From positions 1 to 64,000 of the forward strand of contig JAFZGA010000003.1 of the NCBI GenBank assembly GCA_017555585.1: a stretch of 64,000 bases of DNA, read 5' to 3'. Numbering within the stretch: position 1 is the first letter of the stretch; each line of letters starts with the position of its first letter. Positions 7,927 to 17,258 of this stretch are shown here, one piece after another. The DNA is from Bacteroidaceae bacterium (GTDB lineage Bacteria; Bacteroidota; Bacteroidia; Bacteroidales; Bacteroidaceae). The position numbers and the translations under genes are program-made. Below the pieces are notes generated by a model that worked only from the letters and a program-made list of their open reading frames with translations, was not told the origin of the DNA and searched no databases.

Positions 7927-9075
7927 ATGAAATTGCTAAGTAACTTCAGGAAAATAAAGGTTCTGCTTATAATATTTGCAGCAGCGATAGCTGCATCTTC
8001 GTTGTGGGTGTCTAATTCGTTGGTGAACGACCTCAAGGATGAGGAGATGAAGAAGATGGAAATGTGGGCTTCGGCCATGAGTTCGCTCATAAGTGCCGAG
8101 GAGAATGCCGATGTCACCCTGGAGCAGGAGATATTGAGCAGCAACAGTACAATACCTGTGATATTGACCGATGGGAGCGGTTCCATAATTCAGTATAACA
8201 ATATTGACCTTGATGTCGGGGCCGACACCCTGGCGGTGCTCATGGAACTTGTTGCGGACATGCGCCGTGGTGGCAGGGTTATTCCGGTGCCTATGGGCGA
8301 GCTTGGCGAGCAGTATGCATGTTACGATGATTCGATGATTCTGACACAACTTGCATATTATCCTTATGTGCAGTTGGCTGTCGTGCTGCTCTTTTTCGTG
8401 ATTTGTTTCGTTGCGATACTCAATTCCAAACGTGCCGAGCAGAACCGCGTGTGGGTGGGCTTGTCAAAGGAGACTGCACATCAGCTTGGAACACCAATCT
8501 CTTCGCTTATGGCGTGGGTTGAGGTGCTTAAGGAAAAATATCCCGATGATGAACTTCTACCTGATATGGGGCATGATGTTGAGCGTTTGCAGAGGGTTGC
8601 GGAGCGTTTTTCCAAGATAGGCTCTAATCCTGAGCATACTACTGAGGATGTCGTTTCTGTTATTGAATCGGCTGTAGAATATGTCAAGCGCCGCAGCCCG
8701 TCAAAGGTGGAGTATGTGGTGGATTTTCCAAAACGACCTATACTAGTGCGCATGAATGCTCCGCTTGTCGAGTGGGTCATTGAGAATCTGTGCAAGAATG
8801 CCATCGATGCCATGGGTGGCAATGGGGTTATAACAGTTTCTGTCTCGCACGATGATGTGAACGCCTATATAGAGGTGAGCGATACCGGTAAAGGTATTTC
8901 TAAGTCTAACAGAAAAATGATTTTTGAACCTGGATTTACAACGAAGTCGCGTGGTTGGGGGCTTGGTCTTTCATTGGCGAAACGAATAATGGAAGAATAT
9001 CACAAAGGTAGGATTTACGTTAAAAAAAGTGCTCCTAATAAGGGTACAACATTCCGTATGGAACTTAGAAAATAG
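7927..9075 (+). CDS. Membrane sensor histidine kinase
   Basis: This 382-aa protein has two membrane segments (about 10-30 and 145-165) enclosing a sensor region of about 115 residues. After it come the phosphoacceptor box KETAHQLGTPISSL with His at about 185, an N box ENLCKNAIDAMGG (about 287-299), a G1 box DTGKGI and a G2 box GWGLGLSLAKRI. No HAMP or receiver domain is seen. I chose ATG 7927 over the GTG at 7924. No response regulator gene lies next to it, so it is an orphan whose partner and signal are unknown. It follows the terminator of the BspA unit. Confidence 0.88.
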   Translation: MKLLSNFRKIKVLLIIFAAAIAASSLWVSNSLVNDLKDEEMKKMEMWASAMSSLISAEENADVTLEQEILSSNSTIPVILTDGSGSIIQYNNIDLDVGADTLAVLMELVADMRRGGRVIPVPMGELGEQYACYDDSMILTQLAYYPYVQLAVVLLFFVICFVAILNSKRAEQNRVWVGLSKETAHQLGTPISSLMAWVEVLKEKYPDDELLPDMGHDVERLQRVAERFSKIGSNPEHTTEDVVSVIESAVEYVKRRSPSKVEYVVDFPKRPILVRMNAPLVEWVIENLCKNAIDAMGGNGVITVSVSHDDVNAYIEVSDTGKGISKSNRKMIFEPGFTTKSRGWGLGLSLAKRIMEEYHKGRIYVKKSAPNKGTTFRMELRK

Positions 9076-9137
9076 CAAAGTTGTGCTGTTTTTGTGTTTT
9101 TTTTCTCAATTTAGGTGTTTCTAATTAATTTTATTAC

Positions 9138-9145
9138 TATCTTTG
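9138..9145 (+). promoter_or_regulatory. -7 box of the yceD-like/rpmF promoter
   Basis: TATCTTTG matches the Bacteroidales -7 consensus TAnnTTTG. It lies 80 bases before the start codon of the DUF177 gene. The -33 element is weak. Confidence 0.6.
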
Positions 9146-9225
9146 TGTCCTAAATTCGGATAGTAAGGGTAGTGTATGCTGCTTTTTGCGACTTATATTG
9201 TTGATTGTGTTGATTTTATGTAGCG

Positions 9226-9759
9226 ATGGGAAGATTTGATAAATATAATGTTGATCTTAAGGGATTAAAAGTAGCGTCCCTGAATTTGGAGTTTGACCTG
9301 GATAACACCTTCTTTGGTGATATTGACGGTGAAGAGTTTCAGAAAGGTACTGTCAAGGCAGTGGTAACGGTGAAAAAGAATCGTGATTTGTTCGATTTCT
9401 CCTTTGCTTTGAATGGTACGGTAATAGTTCCTTGTGACCGTTGCCTTGATGATCTTGAGGTTGATGTGGATACAGAGAACACGTTAAGAGTGAAACTTGG
9501 TGAAGAGTATGCCGATGATGGCGATATTGTCATTGTTCCTGAGCAGGATGGTGATTTGAATATAGCCTGGTATCTCTATGAATTTATTGTTTTGGCGTTG
9601 CCTATGAAGCGTGTGCATGCACCGGGTAAGTGTAACAACGAGATGACCGGTAAATTGAAGAAGCATTCAGCCGATAATGAGGACACAGACAATGAAGAGC
9701 AGGGTATTGACCCTCGTTGGGAAAGTTTGAAGAATATACAAATTGATGAAGATAATTAA
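9226..9759 (+). CDS. DUF177 (YceD-like) protein
   Basis: This 177-aa protein matches the DUF177/YceD family by its middle segment VPCDRCLDDLEVDVDTE, with the family's CDRC core, and by its place directly before rpmF. In other bacteria and in plants, family members take part in 23S rRNA accumulation or processing. The C-terminal region is acidic (ADNEDTDNEEQG). The next gene, rpmF, starts 12 bases downstream, so the two are cotranscribed. Confidence 0.85.
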   Translation: MGRFDKYNVDLKGLKVASLNLEFDLDNTFFGDIDGEEFQKGTVKAVVTVKKNRDLFDFSFALNGTVIVPCDRCLDDLEVDVDTENTLRVKLGEEYADDGDIVIVPEQDGDLNIAWYLYEFIVLALPMKRVHAPGKCNNEMTGKLKKHSADNEDTDNEEQGIDPRWESLKNIQIDEDN

Positions 9760-9771
9760 AAAGTAAGAAAA

Positions 9772-9957
9772 ATGGCACATCCTAAAAGAAGACAATCAAA
9801 GACTAGAACTGCCAAGAGAAGAACTCATGACAAGGCAGTAGCTCCTACATTGGCAATTTGCCCTAACTGTGGTGAGTGGCACGTATATCACACCGTATGC
9901 GGTGCGTGTGGTTATTACAGAGGCAAGCTCGCTGTAGAGAAGCAGGCTGCAGTCTAA
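9772..9957 (+). CDS. rpmF: 50S ribosomal protein L32
   Basis: This 61-aa basic protein begins MAHPKRRQSKTRTAKRRTHD, the usual L32 start, and carries the zinc-binding pattern CPNCGEWH followed by CGACGYY (four Cys). The length is normal for the family. It is the second gene of a unit with the DUF177 gene and is followed by a hairpin-plus-T-run before era. Confidence 0.97.
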   Translation: MAHPKRRQSKTRTAKRRTHDKAVAPTLAICPNCGEWHVYHTVCGACGYYRGKLAVEKQAAV

Positions 9958-10010
9958 ATAATTGATCTTCCGCATGGCGAATGCCGTTGCGGCAGTTTTG
10001 TACGTAAGTA

Positions 10011-10045
10011 AAAACGCACCTTAGCATAGTTGTGGGTGCGTTTTT
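10011..10045 (+). terminator. Terminator or attenuator between rpmF and era
   Basis: A stem (ACGCACC at 10014-10020 with GGTGCGT at 10035-10041, extended by A-T pairs) is followed by a T run. An imperfect second hairpin (CCGCATGGC / GCCGTTGCGG) lies just before, at about 9970-9993. No clear promoter lies between this structure and era, so partial readthrough is likely. Confidence 0.75.
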
Positions 10046-10066
10046 GCTATTTTAAAAAGAAATACA

Positions 10067-10951
10067 ATGCATAAAGCCGGTTTTGTAAATATTGTCGGTA
10101 ACCCGAATGTGGGAAAATCGACTTTGATGAATCTGTTGGTTGGCGAGAGAATTTCTATTGCTACATTCAAGGCGCAGACAACACGTCATCGCATTATGGG
10201 TATATTGAATACTGATGATGCACAGATTGTGTTTTCTGATACTCCGGGAGTGTTGAAACCCAACTACAAGCTCCAAGAGGCAATGTTGCGTTTTTCGCGC
10301 TCGGCTCTCCGCGATGCCGATGTGCTTCTTTATATGACCGATATGGTGGAAACTCCGGACAAGAATATGGAGTTTATCGAGGAGGTACGCAAGCTTGATG
10401 TTCCTGTACTGGTTCTTATAAACAAGATAGACTTGGCTAATCAGGAGGAACTGATAAAGAAGGTGGAGCAGTGGCATGAAATTCTGCCCGAGGCAGAGAT
10501 TCTGCCAATCTCGGCAATCGCAAAGTTCAATGTCGATGTGGTAATGAAGCGTATTATGGAGCTTTTGCCTCCTTCGCCGCCTTATTTCGACAAGGATCAG
10601 CTTACCGATAAACCGGCACGTTTCTTTGTGACAGAGATTATTCGTGAGAAGATTCTTTTGCACTACGATAAGGAGATTCCTTATGTTTGTGAGGCAGCAG
10701 TCGAGCACTTCAAGGAGACGGACGGCAGTATATATATAAAGGCCCTCATATATGTTGAGCGCGATTCGCAGAAGGGTATTATCATCGGTCATGAAGGTAT
10801 GGCGTTGAAGCGCGTAGCAACTGATGCACGCCGTGAATTGGAAAAGTTCTTCGGCAAGAAAATATTTTTGGAGATTTATGTAAAGGTCGATAAGGATTGG
10901 AGAAACAGCGACAGACAGTTGCGCCGATTCGGATATGACCAGAAAGATTAA
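10067..10951 (+). CDS. era: GTPase Era
   Basis: Era is a GTPase that binds 16S rRNA and helps mature the 30S ribosomal subunit. This 294-aa protein shows G1 GNPNVGKS (11-18), the switch region TTRH (38-41), G3 DTPG (58-61) and G4 NKID (119-122). A C-terminal KH-type RNA-binding domain (about 200-290) includes GIIIGHEGMALKRVATDARR. The length is normal. It lies 6 bases before der, so the two ribosome-assembly GTPases are cotranscribed. Confidence 0.97.
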   Translation: MHKAGFVNIVGNPNVGKSTLMNLLVGERISIATFKAQTTRHRIMGILNTDDAQIVFSDTPGVLKPNYKLQEAMLRFSRSALRDADVLLYMTDMVETPDKNMEFIEEVRKLDVPVLVLINKIDLANQEELIKKVEQWHEILPEAEILPISAIAKFNVDVVMKRIMELLPPSPPYFDKDQLTDKPARFFVTEIIREKILLHYDKEIPYVCEAAVEHFKETDGSIYIKALIYVERDSQKGIIIGHEGMALKRVATDARRELEKFFGKKIFLEIYVKVDKDWRNSDRQLRRFGYDQKD

Positions 10952-10957
10952 GATAAT

Positions 10958-12271
10958 ATGGGAAATTTGGTAGCGATAGTTGGGCGTCCCAATGTGGGAA
11001 AGTCAACACTGTTTAACCGTCTGACAGAGACAAAACAGGCAATTATTTCCGATGAGGCAGGTACTACACGCGATCGCCAGTATGGCCGTTGTCTATGGTG
11101 TGGCAAAGAGTTTTCTCTTGTTGACACCGGAGGTTGGGTGCGTAATTCGGATGATGTTTTTGAAGAGGCCATATGTGACCAGGTGACACTTGCGCTTGAA
11201 GAGGCTGACGTGATACTGTTTGTGGTTGATGCCATGAACGGTTTGACCGACCTTGACATGGAGATGGCTTCAATGTTGCGCCGTTCAAAGAAACCGGTGC
11301 TTGTAGTAGCCAATAAGGTGGATACATACGAAATGCAGTACGCAACAGCCGAATTCTATAGTCTTGGTCTTGGTGATATGCACTGTATTTCTGCAGCCAA
11401 CGGTAGCGGAACTGGTGACCTGCTCGATGAGATAATTTCAAAGTTTACAAAGGATGCCGAAGAGGCTCCTGCTGATGATATTCCGCGTTTTGCTGTGGTT
11501 GGTCGTCCTAATGCCGGAAAAAGTTCCATCATCAATGTGTTTTTGGGCGAGGAGAGAAATATCGTGACAAATATTGCCGGTACAACACGCGATTCAATTC
11601 TTACACGATACACCAAGTTCGGTTTTGATTTCTATCTTGTCGATACTGCCGGAATCCGCAAAAAAGGTAAGGTCAACGAGGATATCGAATACTACTCGGT
11701 GTTGCGTTCAATCCGTGCTATAGAGAACAGCGACGTATGTATTCTTATGATTGATGCAACACGCGGTATAGAGTCGCAGGATTTGAATATCTTCTCTATA
11801 ATACAACGTAACCAGAAGAGTCTTGTTGTTGTTGTCAATAAGTGGGATCTGGTTGAGGACAGAAGCGAAAAGGTCCAGAAGTTCTTTGAGAACGCCATTC
11901 GTGAGCGTGTAGCTCCTTTTGTGGACTTCCCTATCATATTTACATCGGCTGTTACCAAGCAACGCGTATTCAAAGTGCTTGAAACTGCAAAAGAGGTTTA
12001 TCTTAATTCAAAGACAAAAATCTCTACAGCCAAGTTCAATGAGGAGATGTTGCCGCTTATCGAGGCGTATCCGCCACCATCAATCAAAGGTAAGTATATC
12101 AAGATAAAATATTGTATGCAGTTGCATGAGACACGCGTACCGTCGTTCCTGTTCTTTGCAAACCTGCCGCAATATGTAAAGGAACCGTATAAGCGTTTTC
12201 TTGAAAACAAGATCCGTGACAAATGGAACTTCCACGGAGTGCCGATGAATATTTTCATCAGGCAGAAGTAA
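10958..12271 (+). CDS. der: GTPase Der (EngA)
   Basis: Der has two GTPase domains in tandem and acts in 50S subunit assembly. The first shows GRPNVGKST (9-17) and DTGG; the second starts at about residue 182 with GRPNAGKSS and shows DTAG and NKWD. A C-terminal KH-like domain follows (about 350-437), ending with PMNIFIRQK. The length of 437 aa is typical. The last eight codons, from GAATATTTTCATC onward, are the first copy of the tandem repeat that fills the downstream region. Confidence 0.97.
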   Translation: MGNLVAIVGRPNVGKSTLFNRLTETKQAIISDEAGTTRDRQYGRCLWCGKEFSLVDTGGWVRNSDDVFEEAICDQVTLALEEADVILFVVDAMNGLTDLDMEMASMLRRSKKPVLVVANKVDTYEMQYATAEFYSLGLGDMHCISAANGSGTGDLLDEIISKFTKDAEEAPADDIPRFAVVGRPNAGKSSIINVFLGEERNIVTNIAGTTRDSILTRYTKFGFDFYLVDTAGIRKKGKVNEDIEYYSVLRSIRAIENSDVCILMIDATRGIESQDLNIFSIIQRNQKSLVVVVNKWDLVEDRSEKVQKFFENAIRERVAPFVDFPIIFTSAVTKQRVFKVLETAKEVYLNSKTKISTAKFNEEMLPLIEAYPPPSIKGKYIKIKYCMQLHETRVPSFLFFANLPQYVKEPYKRFLENKIRDKWNFHGVPMNIFIRQK

Positions 12272-12495
12272 ACCGAGCAACGTGAGGTTAACTTCTTAAG
12301 CCTGAATATTGGAAGTAGGCCGAAATGTAATGAGGCCAACTTCTAAAAGCCCGAATATTTTCATCAGGCAGAAGTAGACCGAAATTTGAGGTCAACTTCT
12401 CAAATCATGAATATTTTCATCAGGCAGAAGTAGACCGAAAAAATTGAGGTCAACTTCTCCAATCCTGAATATTTTCATCAGGCAGAAGTAGACCG
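12247..12495 (+). repeat. Five tandem hairpin repeats grown from the 3' end of der
   Basis: Units start at 12247 (inside der), 12304, 12353, 12409 and 12467; the last is cut short at 12495. The common core is GAATATTTTCATCAGGCAGA then AGTAGACCG, a short spacer and GGTCAACTTCTC. The parts GAAGTAGACC and GGTCAACTTC form a stem with one A-A mismatch. The inner four pairs differ between units in a matched way: AACC with GGTT (unit 1), GGCC with GGCC (unit 2), GACC with GGTC (units 3 and 4). Unit 2 has lost part of its 5' half. The stem of unit 1 begins in the last der codons. Confidence 0.9.
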
Positions 12496-12514
12496 CTATA
12501 CGTATAAAACGGTA

Positions 12515-12566
12515 ATAGATAGCGAGAATAAGTGTTTGACGCTTGTTCTCGTTATCTATTTTTTTT
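12515..12566 (+). terminator. Strong terminator after der repeats
   Basis: A long stem (ATAGATAGCGAGAATAAG with CTTGTTCTCGTTATCTAT, few mismatches) is followed by eight T residues. It ends the era-der transcript, including all hairpin repeats. Confidence 0.9.
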
Positions 12567-12593
12567 AAGAAATAAAAATATTTACACGAAATG

Positions 12594-12623
12594 TTGTTAA
12601 AATTTGTATTTTTACTACTTTTG
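12594..12623 (+). promoter_or_regulatory. Promoter of the 1031-aa lipoprotein gene
   Basis: TTG at 12594-12596 and TACTTTTG at 12616-12623, separated by 19 bases, match the Bacteroidales -33/-7 promoter. The start codon is 81 bases downstream. Confidence 0.75.
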
Positions 12624-12704
12624 CAAAAAGGAATTAGTATTCAATCCATTAATGTGGATACTTCTGTTTGAAAAACAAAAAGAATCATTTAATAAACAAC
12701 GTTT

Positions 12705-15700
12705 ATGTGTAAAAAATTATTAACAGTGCTCTTGTCTGGAGCAGCGTTGCTGGTTTTATCTTGTGTTGACAAGGATTACGACTTGGCAAACAAGGAGATT
12801 GCAACAGATGTGAAAGTTGAAGGCAATACAGTGGCATTGCCGGTTGGTAGTCTTAAGGCTATCGTACTCGATTCTTTGATCAATATCGATGAAATAGAGA
12901 TATTGGATAAGAACGGTGAAGGTGTGTATAGTATCAGTATGGACAGTACAATCTCTGTTGAGGAGGGTCTCGATCCAATCACATTGGACATTGCGCCTGT
13001 AACGAATCGTGTTTCAGTTGAATTTGACGAGGTGAATATCAGTAAGGTGCATATTGATGCAGCCAATATTGAACCTGCGAAGTTCACAACACCGACAATC
13101 TCTTTGGAGAAGTTGAACAGTGCGCTTCCTAAGTTGGAGTCAAATGTCAGCATGAATCTCATCACTGAGGAAGAGTTGGCATTGCTGAAGAGTTACCCTG
13201 AATCTGTACGAGAAAATCAACCTATCACAAAAACCGTAAATACAGGAAAACAGGTCGTTGCATGTAATTTCTCTTATACTCTTCCCGAGGAGGTCGAAAC
13301 TATAAGAAGCATTAAGCTCGGTTCTGCAGATGACAGGAACGGTTCTCTTGTAAATGTTGTCATCACAAATCCAAGAGCGTTGCAAAATGCCAATATCGAT
13401 AAAAGAGTGAACTTTACTATCGATTTTCCTGAAATGTTCCGTCTGTCAATCAATCCGAATGCAGAACAGGCCGGAAAGTATGTTCTTGAAAATGAACACT
13501 CTATAAGAGTTGAGAATATGATTCCCGATGGTGCTACTACCGTGATAAGTTTTTATATGGAAGAACTCGTTGGAGTGGAAAAACACATAAGCAATGGTAG
13601 TATTGATATCCTGGAGAATATCGAATATGATATCGAGTATTATGTGAACGGTAAGGCAGACCTTTCTGATAAAATGATTAGCGATATCAATAATTTTGCA
13701 TACGATGTCGATCTTGGAGTTCAGCTTTCGTTCATTGATGTTGCCGGTAAGACCAAAGACATAAAAGTTGATTTCAAGCCTATAGAAATGGATTTCGGCG
13801 GTGAATTCGATAACCTGCAGTATATTGATATGATAAACTACGTGGAGTTTGATGAGACTGTAAGCCGTATCAAGTTCGAGACTCATATGTCAAATGACTG
13901 GCTCTCTGCATACGAACTGAAAGATGGTTATGCGCTGAAGATTGCCTTTCCACATCAGTTGACCATTTGTCCTATTCACTCTGAATATGAAGGCAAAGAC
14001 AAGGAAATTGTCTATAATGAGGAGGAGCACGCTTTCTATGTTTACGATTTGCGTATACTCTCGGAAACTCACTGGGATATTGCTCTTCAAAAGTTGACCT
14101 TGAATCTGCCTGTAGTGGATGGTCATTGTCACATGGATGTAAAAGCTGATGTCCGATTCGTTTCTCCCGAGAAGAGTGATGATGATGCGTATTTTATGCT
14201 CGCCGGTGCTGAAATGGAGTCTATGGTCGATGTGTTGGACAAGTTGAAGGGTGAGAAGGAGGCTGTGTTTACAATGTCTGAATCTGACTTGACAATCAAG
14301 GATGCCGTTGTGCATACAGAAGTTGTGCACTCGTCTTTGGATACAGAAACAACATTTGAACTCAATGAGAAGGTGCCAAATGAAATAGGCCGTATTGAAA
14401 AAATAGGCTTCTCTAAGGATGTTGAAATGACACTTGATTTGCAGGTGCTTGGATTGGAGAATCTTGATACAGATCTGAACCTTGAAGTCAATATGGCTCT
14501 TCCTTCTTTCTTGAAGTTGCAGTTATTGGAAGAGATTCAGGGTGTAACCATAGAAAATGGTATTCTTGATATCAAAAGAGCATTTAATCCATCAGCGTCG
14601 GAATCGCTTAGAATCAAATTCTTGTGTAGTGGATTTGATTTTATGACTGAAGAGTTTGAATTCAAGGGAATTTCACCCAAAAAATCTGAAGATGGAAATT
14701 CATATCTTTCATACAGTGGTGATGTTGTAATAAACGGTGATGCCTCAATTCATGGTACAGAATTCCATTCGACTGTATTGGAAAATGATATTGCTTTCAA
14801 TGTGGAATTTGATATTGACGAAATCGCTGTCAAGACATTCCATGGTACCTACAACGGTGAAATTGAGGCTTTTGAAGAGAAGGTTCAGTTGGATCTTGGC
14901 GAAGAACTCGAGTTTTTGAGAGAGGAGGGTAATTCCATAACACTTGCCAATCCGCAGTTGGAGTTTGTTCTTAAGAATACAACTGGCGTGCCTGTCGATC
15001 TTGAACTGCAAATATGTGGCAGTGACGAGAACGGAGAAATAATTGAGGAATCGAAGGTGGTGAGTTTGTTGAGCATCATGCCTGCTGAATATAATGAGGC
15101 TACTGATGAACTCACTCCTGTTGAAACAAAAATCTTCCTTACTGCAGATGATACCAAGAAGGCCGGTTATGAGAATATAGAAGTGCCTAATCTTGCAAAT
15201 CTATTGAAGAAGATACCTCACTTTGTAAGCATTAAGGTTAATCCGGTAATAAAGACTGGTGTTACTCATCATGTCGATATCAGCCAGCCTATAAAGTTGG
15301 ATGGTGCTTATTCTGTTGTCGTACCATTGGAGTTTGAGGATATGCATGTATGCTATAACGATACGATAAGTGACTTGCAGAGCAGTATTGGTGAGACTTT
15401 GGATATGTTCAGCAATGTATCGCTTTCTGTAAAGATGGATGTTATAAACACCGTTCCTCTTGGATTGTCGCTCAGTGCTGTTCCTTTGGATGTTGATGGT
15501 AATGTTATTGACAATGTAGAAATAGACAAGTTGAGCATTCAGGCAGGTTCAGGAGAAGATATCATAAAAGAAGATGGAACTGTAAACGAAGAATCTGCAT
15601 CACAGAAGTTGGCATTTGCTATCAAGAGCAAAGGTGGCGATATCTCATTGCTTGATAAATTGGCCTTGACTGTCGAGGCTGTTTCGAACCATACAGCAGG

Positions 15701-15800
15701 TTCAGCAGCTCTTGCAGGTGGACAGGGTATTAAGATGTCTAATATCGTAGTTGAGATATCTGGTGATGTAGAAATGGATTTAAAGGATTTAGGTAAATAA
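12705..15800 (+). CDS. Large 1031-aa lipoprotein of unknown function
   Basis: The N-terminus is a lipoprotein signal with the lipobox LVLSC (Cys20). The mature protein starts CVDKDYDL, an acidic start like the surface-export signals described in Bacteroidetes lipoproteins, so it may face outside. The rest is a long, acidic, beta-rich chain with repeated stretches of alternating hydrophobic residues and many short motifs such as VDISQPIKL. It has no recognised catalytic motif, membrane helix or known domain. It is followed after 20 bases by an outer-membrane DUF5723 gene, which suggests the two products act together at the cell surface. I do not recognise the family. Confidence 0.8.
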   Translation: MCKKLLTVLLSGAALLVLSCVDKDYDLANKEIATDVKVEGNTVALPVGSLKAIVLDSLINIDEIEILDKNGEGVYSISMDSTISVEEGLDPITLDIAPVTNRVSVEFDEVNISKVHIDAANIEPAKFTTPTISLEKLNSALPKLESNVSMNLITEEELALLKSYPESVRENQPITKTVNTGKQVVACNFSYTLPEEVETIRSIKLGSADDRNGSLVNVVITNPRALQNANIDKRVNFTIDFPEMFRLSINPNAEQAGKYVLENEHSIRVENMIPDGATTVISFYMEELVGVEKHISNGSIDILENIEYDIEYYVNGKADLSDKMISDINNFAYDVDLGVQLSFIDVAGKTKDIKVDFKPIEMDFGGEFDNLQYIDMINYVEFDETVSRIKFETHMSNDWLSAYELKDGYALKIAFPHQLTICPIHSEYEGKDKEIVYNEEEHAFYVYDLRILSETHWDIALQKLTLNLPVVDGHCHMDVKADVRFVSPEKSDDDAYFMLAGAEMESMVDVLDKLKGEKEAVFTMSESDLTIKDAVVHTEVVHSSLDTETTFELNEKVPNEIGRIEKIGFSKDVEMTLDLQVLGLENLDTDLNLEVNMALPSFLKLQLLEEIQGVTIENGILDIKRAFNPSASESLRIKFLCSGFDFMTEEFEFKGISPKKSEDGNSYLSYSGDVVINGDASIHGTEFHSTVLENDIAFNVEFDIDEIAVKTFHGTYNGEIEAFEEKVQLDLGEELEFLREEGNSITLANPQLEFVLKNTTGVPVDLELQICGSDENGEIIEESKVVSLLSIMPAEYNEATDELTPVETKIFLTADDTKKAGYENIEVPNLANLLKKIPHFVSIKVNPVIKTGVTHHVDISQPIKLDGAYSVVVPLEFEDMHVCYNDTISDLQSSIGETLDMFSNVSLSVKMDVINTVPLGLSLSAVPLDVDGNVIDNVEIDKLSIQAGSGEDIIKEDGTVNEESASQKLAFAIKSKGGDISLLDKLALTVEAVSNHTAGSAALAGGQGIKMSNIVVEISGDVEMDLKDLGK

Positions 15801-15820
15801 TAGCTTTTAAAATAAGAACT

Positions 15821-17197
15821 ATGAAAAATATCAGATATATAATTGCAGTCCTGTTTGTTGCTGTTTCATTCAACGGTATGGCGCAAACAGCCCTATCATC
15901 TTACTTCCTTGACGGTACATTGTACAATTACAGACTGAATCCGGCAATGAAGGCCGAACGTGGCTATTTCTCACTCCTTTTGGGTAATACCTCTTTAAGA
16001 ACAAGAGGAAATGTGGGTGTTTCGAATTTCCTTTATCCTACAGACGGAAATAAGCTTGCTACGTTCATGAGTGGCTCAGTAGACAAGAATGAATTCTTGG
16101 GTAAATTGCCTGAGAATTCCCGACTTGGCTTTAATCTGGATGAGACCATATTGTCTGCCGGTTTCCGTGCATTCGGTGGTTATGCGTCTCTGGGTGTCTC
16201 TTTGCATTCATCAATGGCAGTGACATTGCCTAAAGGATTGTTCGAGTTTGCAAAGAAGGGATTCCAGGAAAATTCTTATAGCTTTAGTGGTCTGAATGTG
16301 AATACAATGAACTATGTAGCTGCTACATTGGGCTATTCATATGAGGTTATAAAGGGATTGAGAATCGGTGCCAACATAAAGTATTTGGCAGGATTGGCAC
16401 ATGCCGATCTTTACGTTGACAAATTGAATGTGGAATTGAGCGGACAGCGTTGGATGATTGAGAGCCATGCCCGTGCTCAGGCTGCATTGTTCTATGAAAC
16501 GGATGTCAAGCTTGACGAGAACGGTTTCGTTGATGGTTTTGAACTTGGAGCGATTTCGCCAAAGGCTTCAGGTTTTGGTATTGACCTCGGTGCTGTATAT
16601 GACATGAACAGCATAGTTCCTGGTTTGAAATTCTCTGCATCTGTTGTCGATCTTGGTTTCATCAATTGGAAATATATGATGAAGGGCCAGAGTTCAGATA
16701 CCAAGATTGAGTTTGATGGCTTTGATGAGGTCGATTACAATGACATGGAATCTTCATTCAATAAGGATTTTGAGAAACTTACCGATGACGCGTCAAAGAT
16801 GCTTGACTTCAATTATGATGGTTTTGCCTCTGCGAATACAAGCTTAAATACAACTATGTACCTTGGTGCTGAATATGACATGCCATTCTATAAGAAACTA
16901 TCGGTATCGTTGCTGTATGGACAGTGTTTCTCGTCTTTTGATTGCTACAAATGGTATGATGTACGCGGATTTGTCAATGTCGCTCCTTTGAAATGGTTTG
17001 AAGCAACAGTAAATTACGGTTATGGCAGTTATGGCTCAAGTCTGGGTTGGATGTTGAACTTCCACCCTGCCGGTGTCAACTTCTTTATCGGCAGTGATGT
17101 CATGCTGACAAAGGTTACTCCGCAGTTTATACCGCTAAATGACCTCAATTCACATATTACTTTTGGCTTGAATATTGTTTTGGGCAGCCGTAAGTAA
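15821..17197 (+). CDS. DUF5723 family outer-membrane beta-barrel protein
   Basis: This 458-aa protein has a signal peptide (about 1-21, ending NGMAQ) and then amphipathic beta strands throughout, with a C-terminal strand ITFGLNIVLGSRK. The segment SSYFLDGTLYNYRLNPAMK is typical of DUF5723, a Bacteroidetes family predicted to form outer-membrane barrels. The function is not known. It is cotranscribed with the large lipoprotein gene and ends at a bidirectional terminator. Confidence 0.8.
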   Translation: MKNIRYIIAVLFVAVSFNGMAQTALSSYFLDGTLYNYRLNPAMKAERGYFSLLLGNTSLRTRGNVGVSNFLYPTDGNKLATFMSGSVDKNEFLGKLPENSRLGFNLDETILSAGFRAFGGYASLGVSLHSSMAVTLPKGLFEFAKKGFQENSYSFSGLNVNTMNYVAATLGYSYEVIKGLRIGANIKYLAGLAHADLYVDKLNVELSGQRWMIESHARAQAALFYETDVKLDENGFVDGFELGAISPKASGFGIDLGAVYDMNSIVPGLKFSASVVDLGFINWKYMMKGQSSDTKIEFDGFDEVDYNDMESSFNKDFEKLTDDASKMLDFNYDGFASANTSLNTTMYLGAEYDMPFYKKLSVSLLYGQCFSSFDCYKWYDVRGFVNVAPLKWFEATVNYGYGSYGSSLGWMLNFHPAGVNFFIGSDVMLTKVTPQFIPLNDLNSHITFGLNIVLGSRK

Positions 17198-17210
17198 AAC
17201 AGGATATGTA

Positions 17211-17258
17211 ATAAAAGAAAAAGGTAAAAAGTTTCAACTTTTTACCTTTTTCTTTTAT
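17211..17258. terminator. Bidirectional terminator between DUF5723 gene and mlaF-like gene
   Basis: A long perfect stem (AAAAGAAAAAGGTAAAAAGT with ACTTTTTACCTTTTTCTTTT, loop TTCA) serves both converging units. The stop codon of the minus-strand gene lies within it. Confidence 0.9.

Noticed and set aside
10052..10792. 246-codon minus-strand frame
   Set aside because: Antisense to era; arises from codon bias of the real gene.
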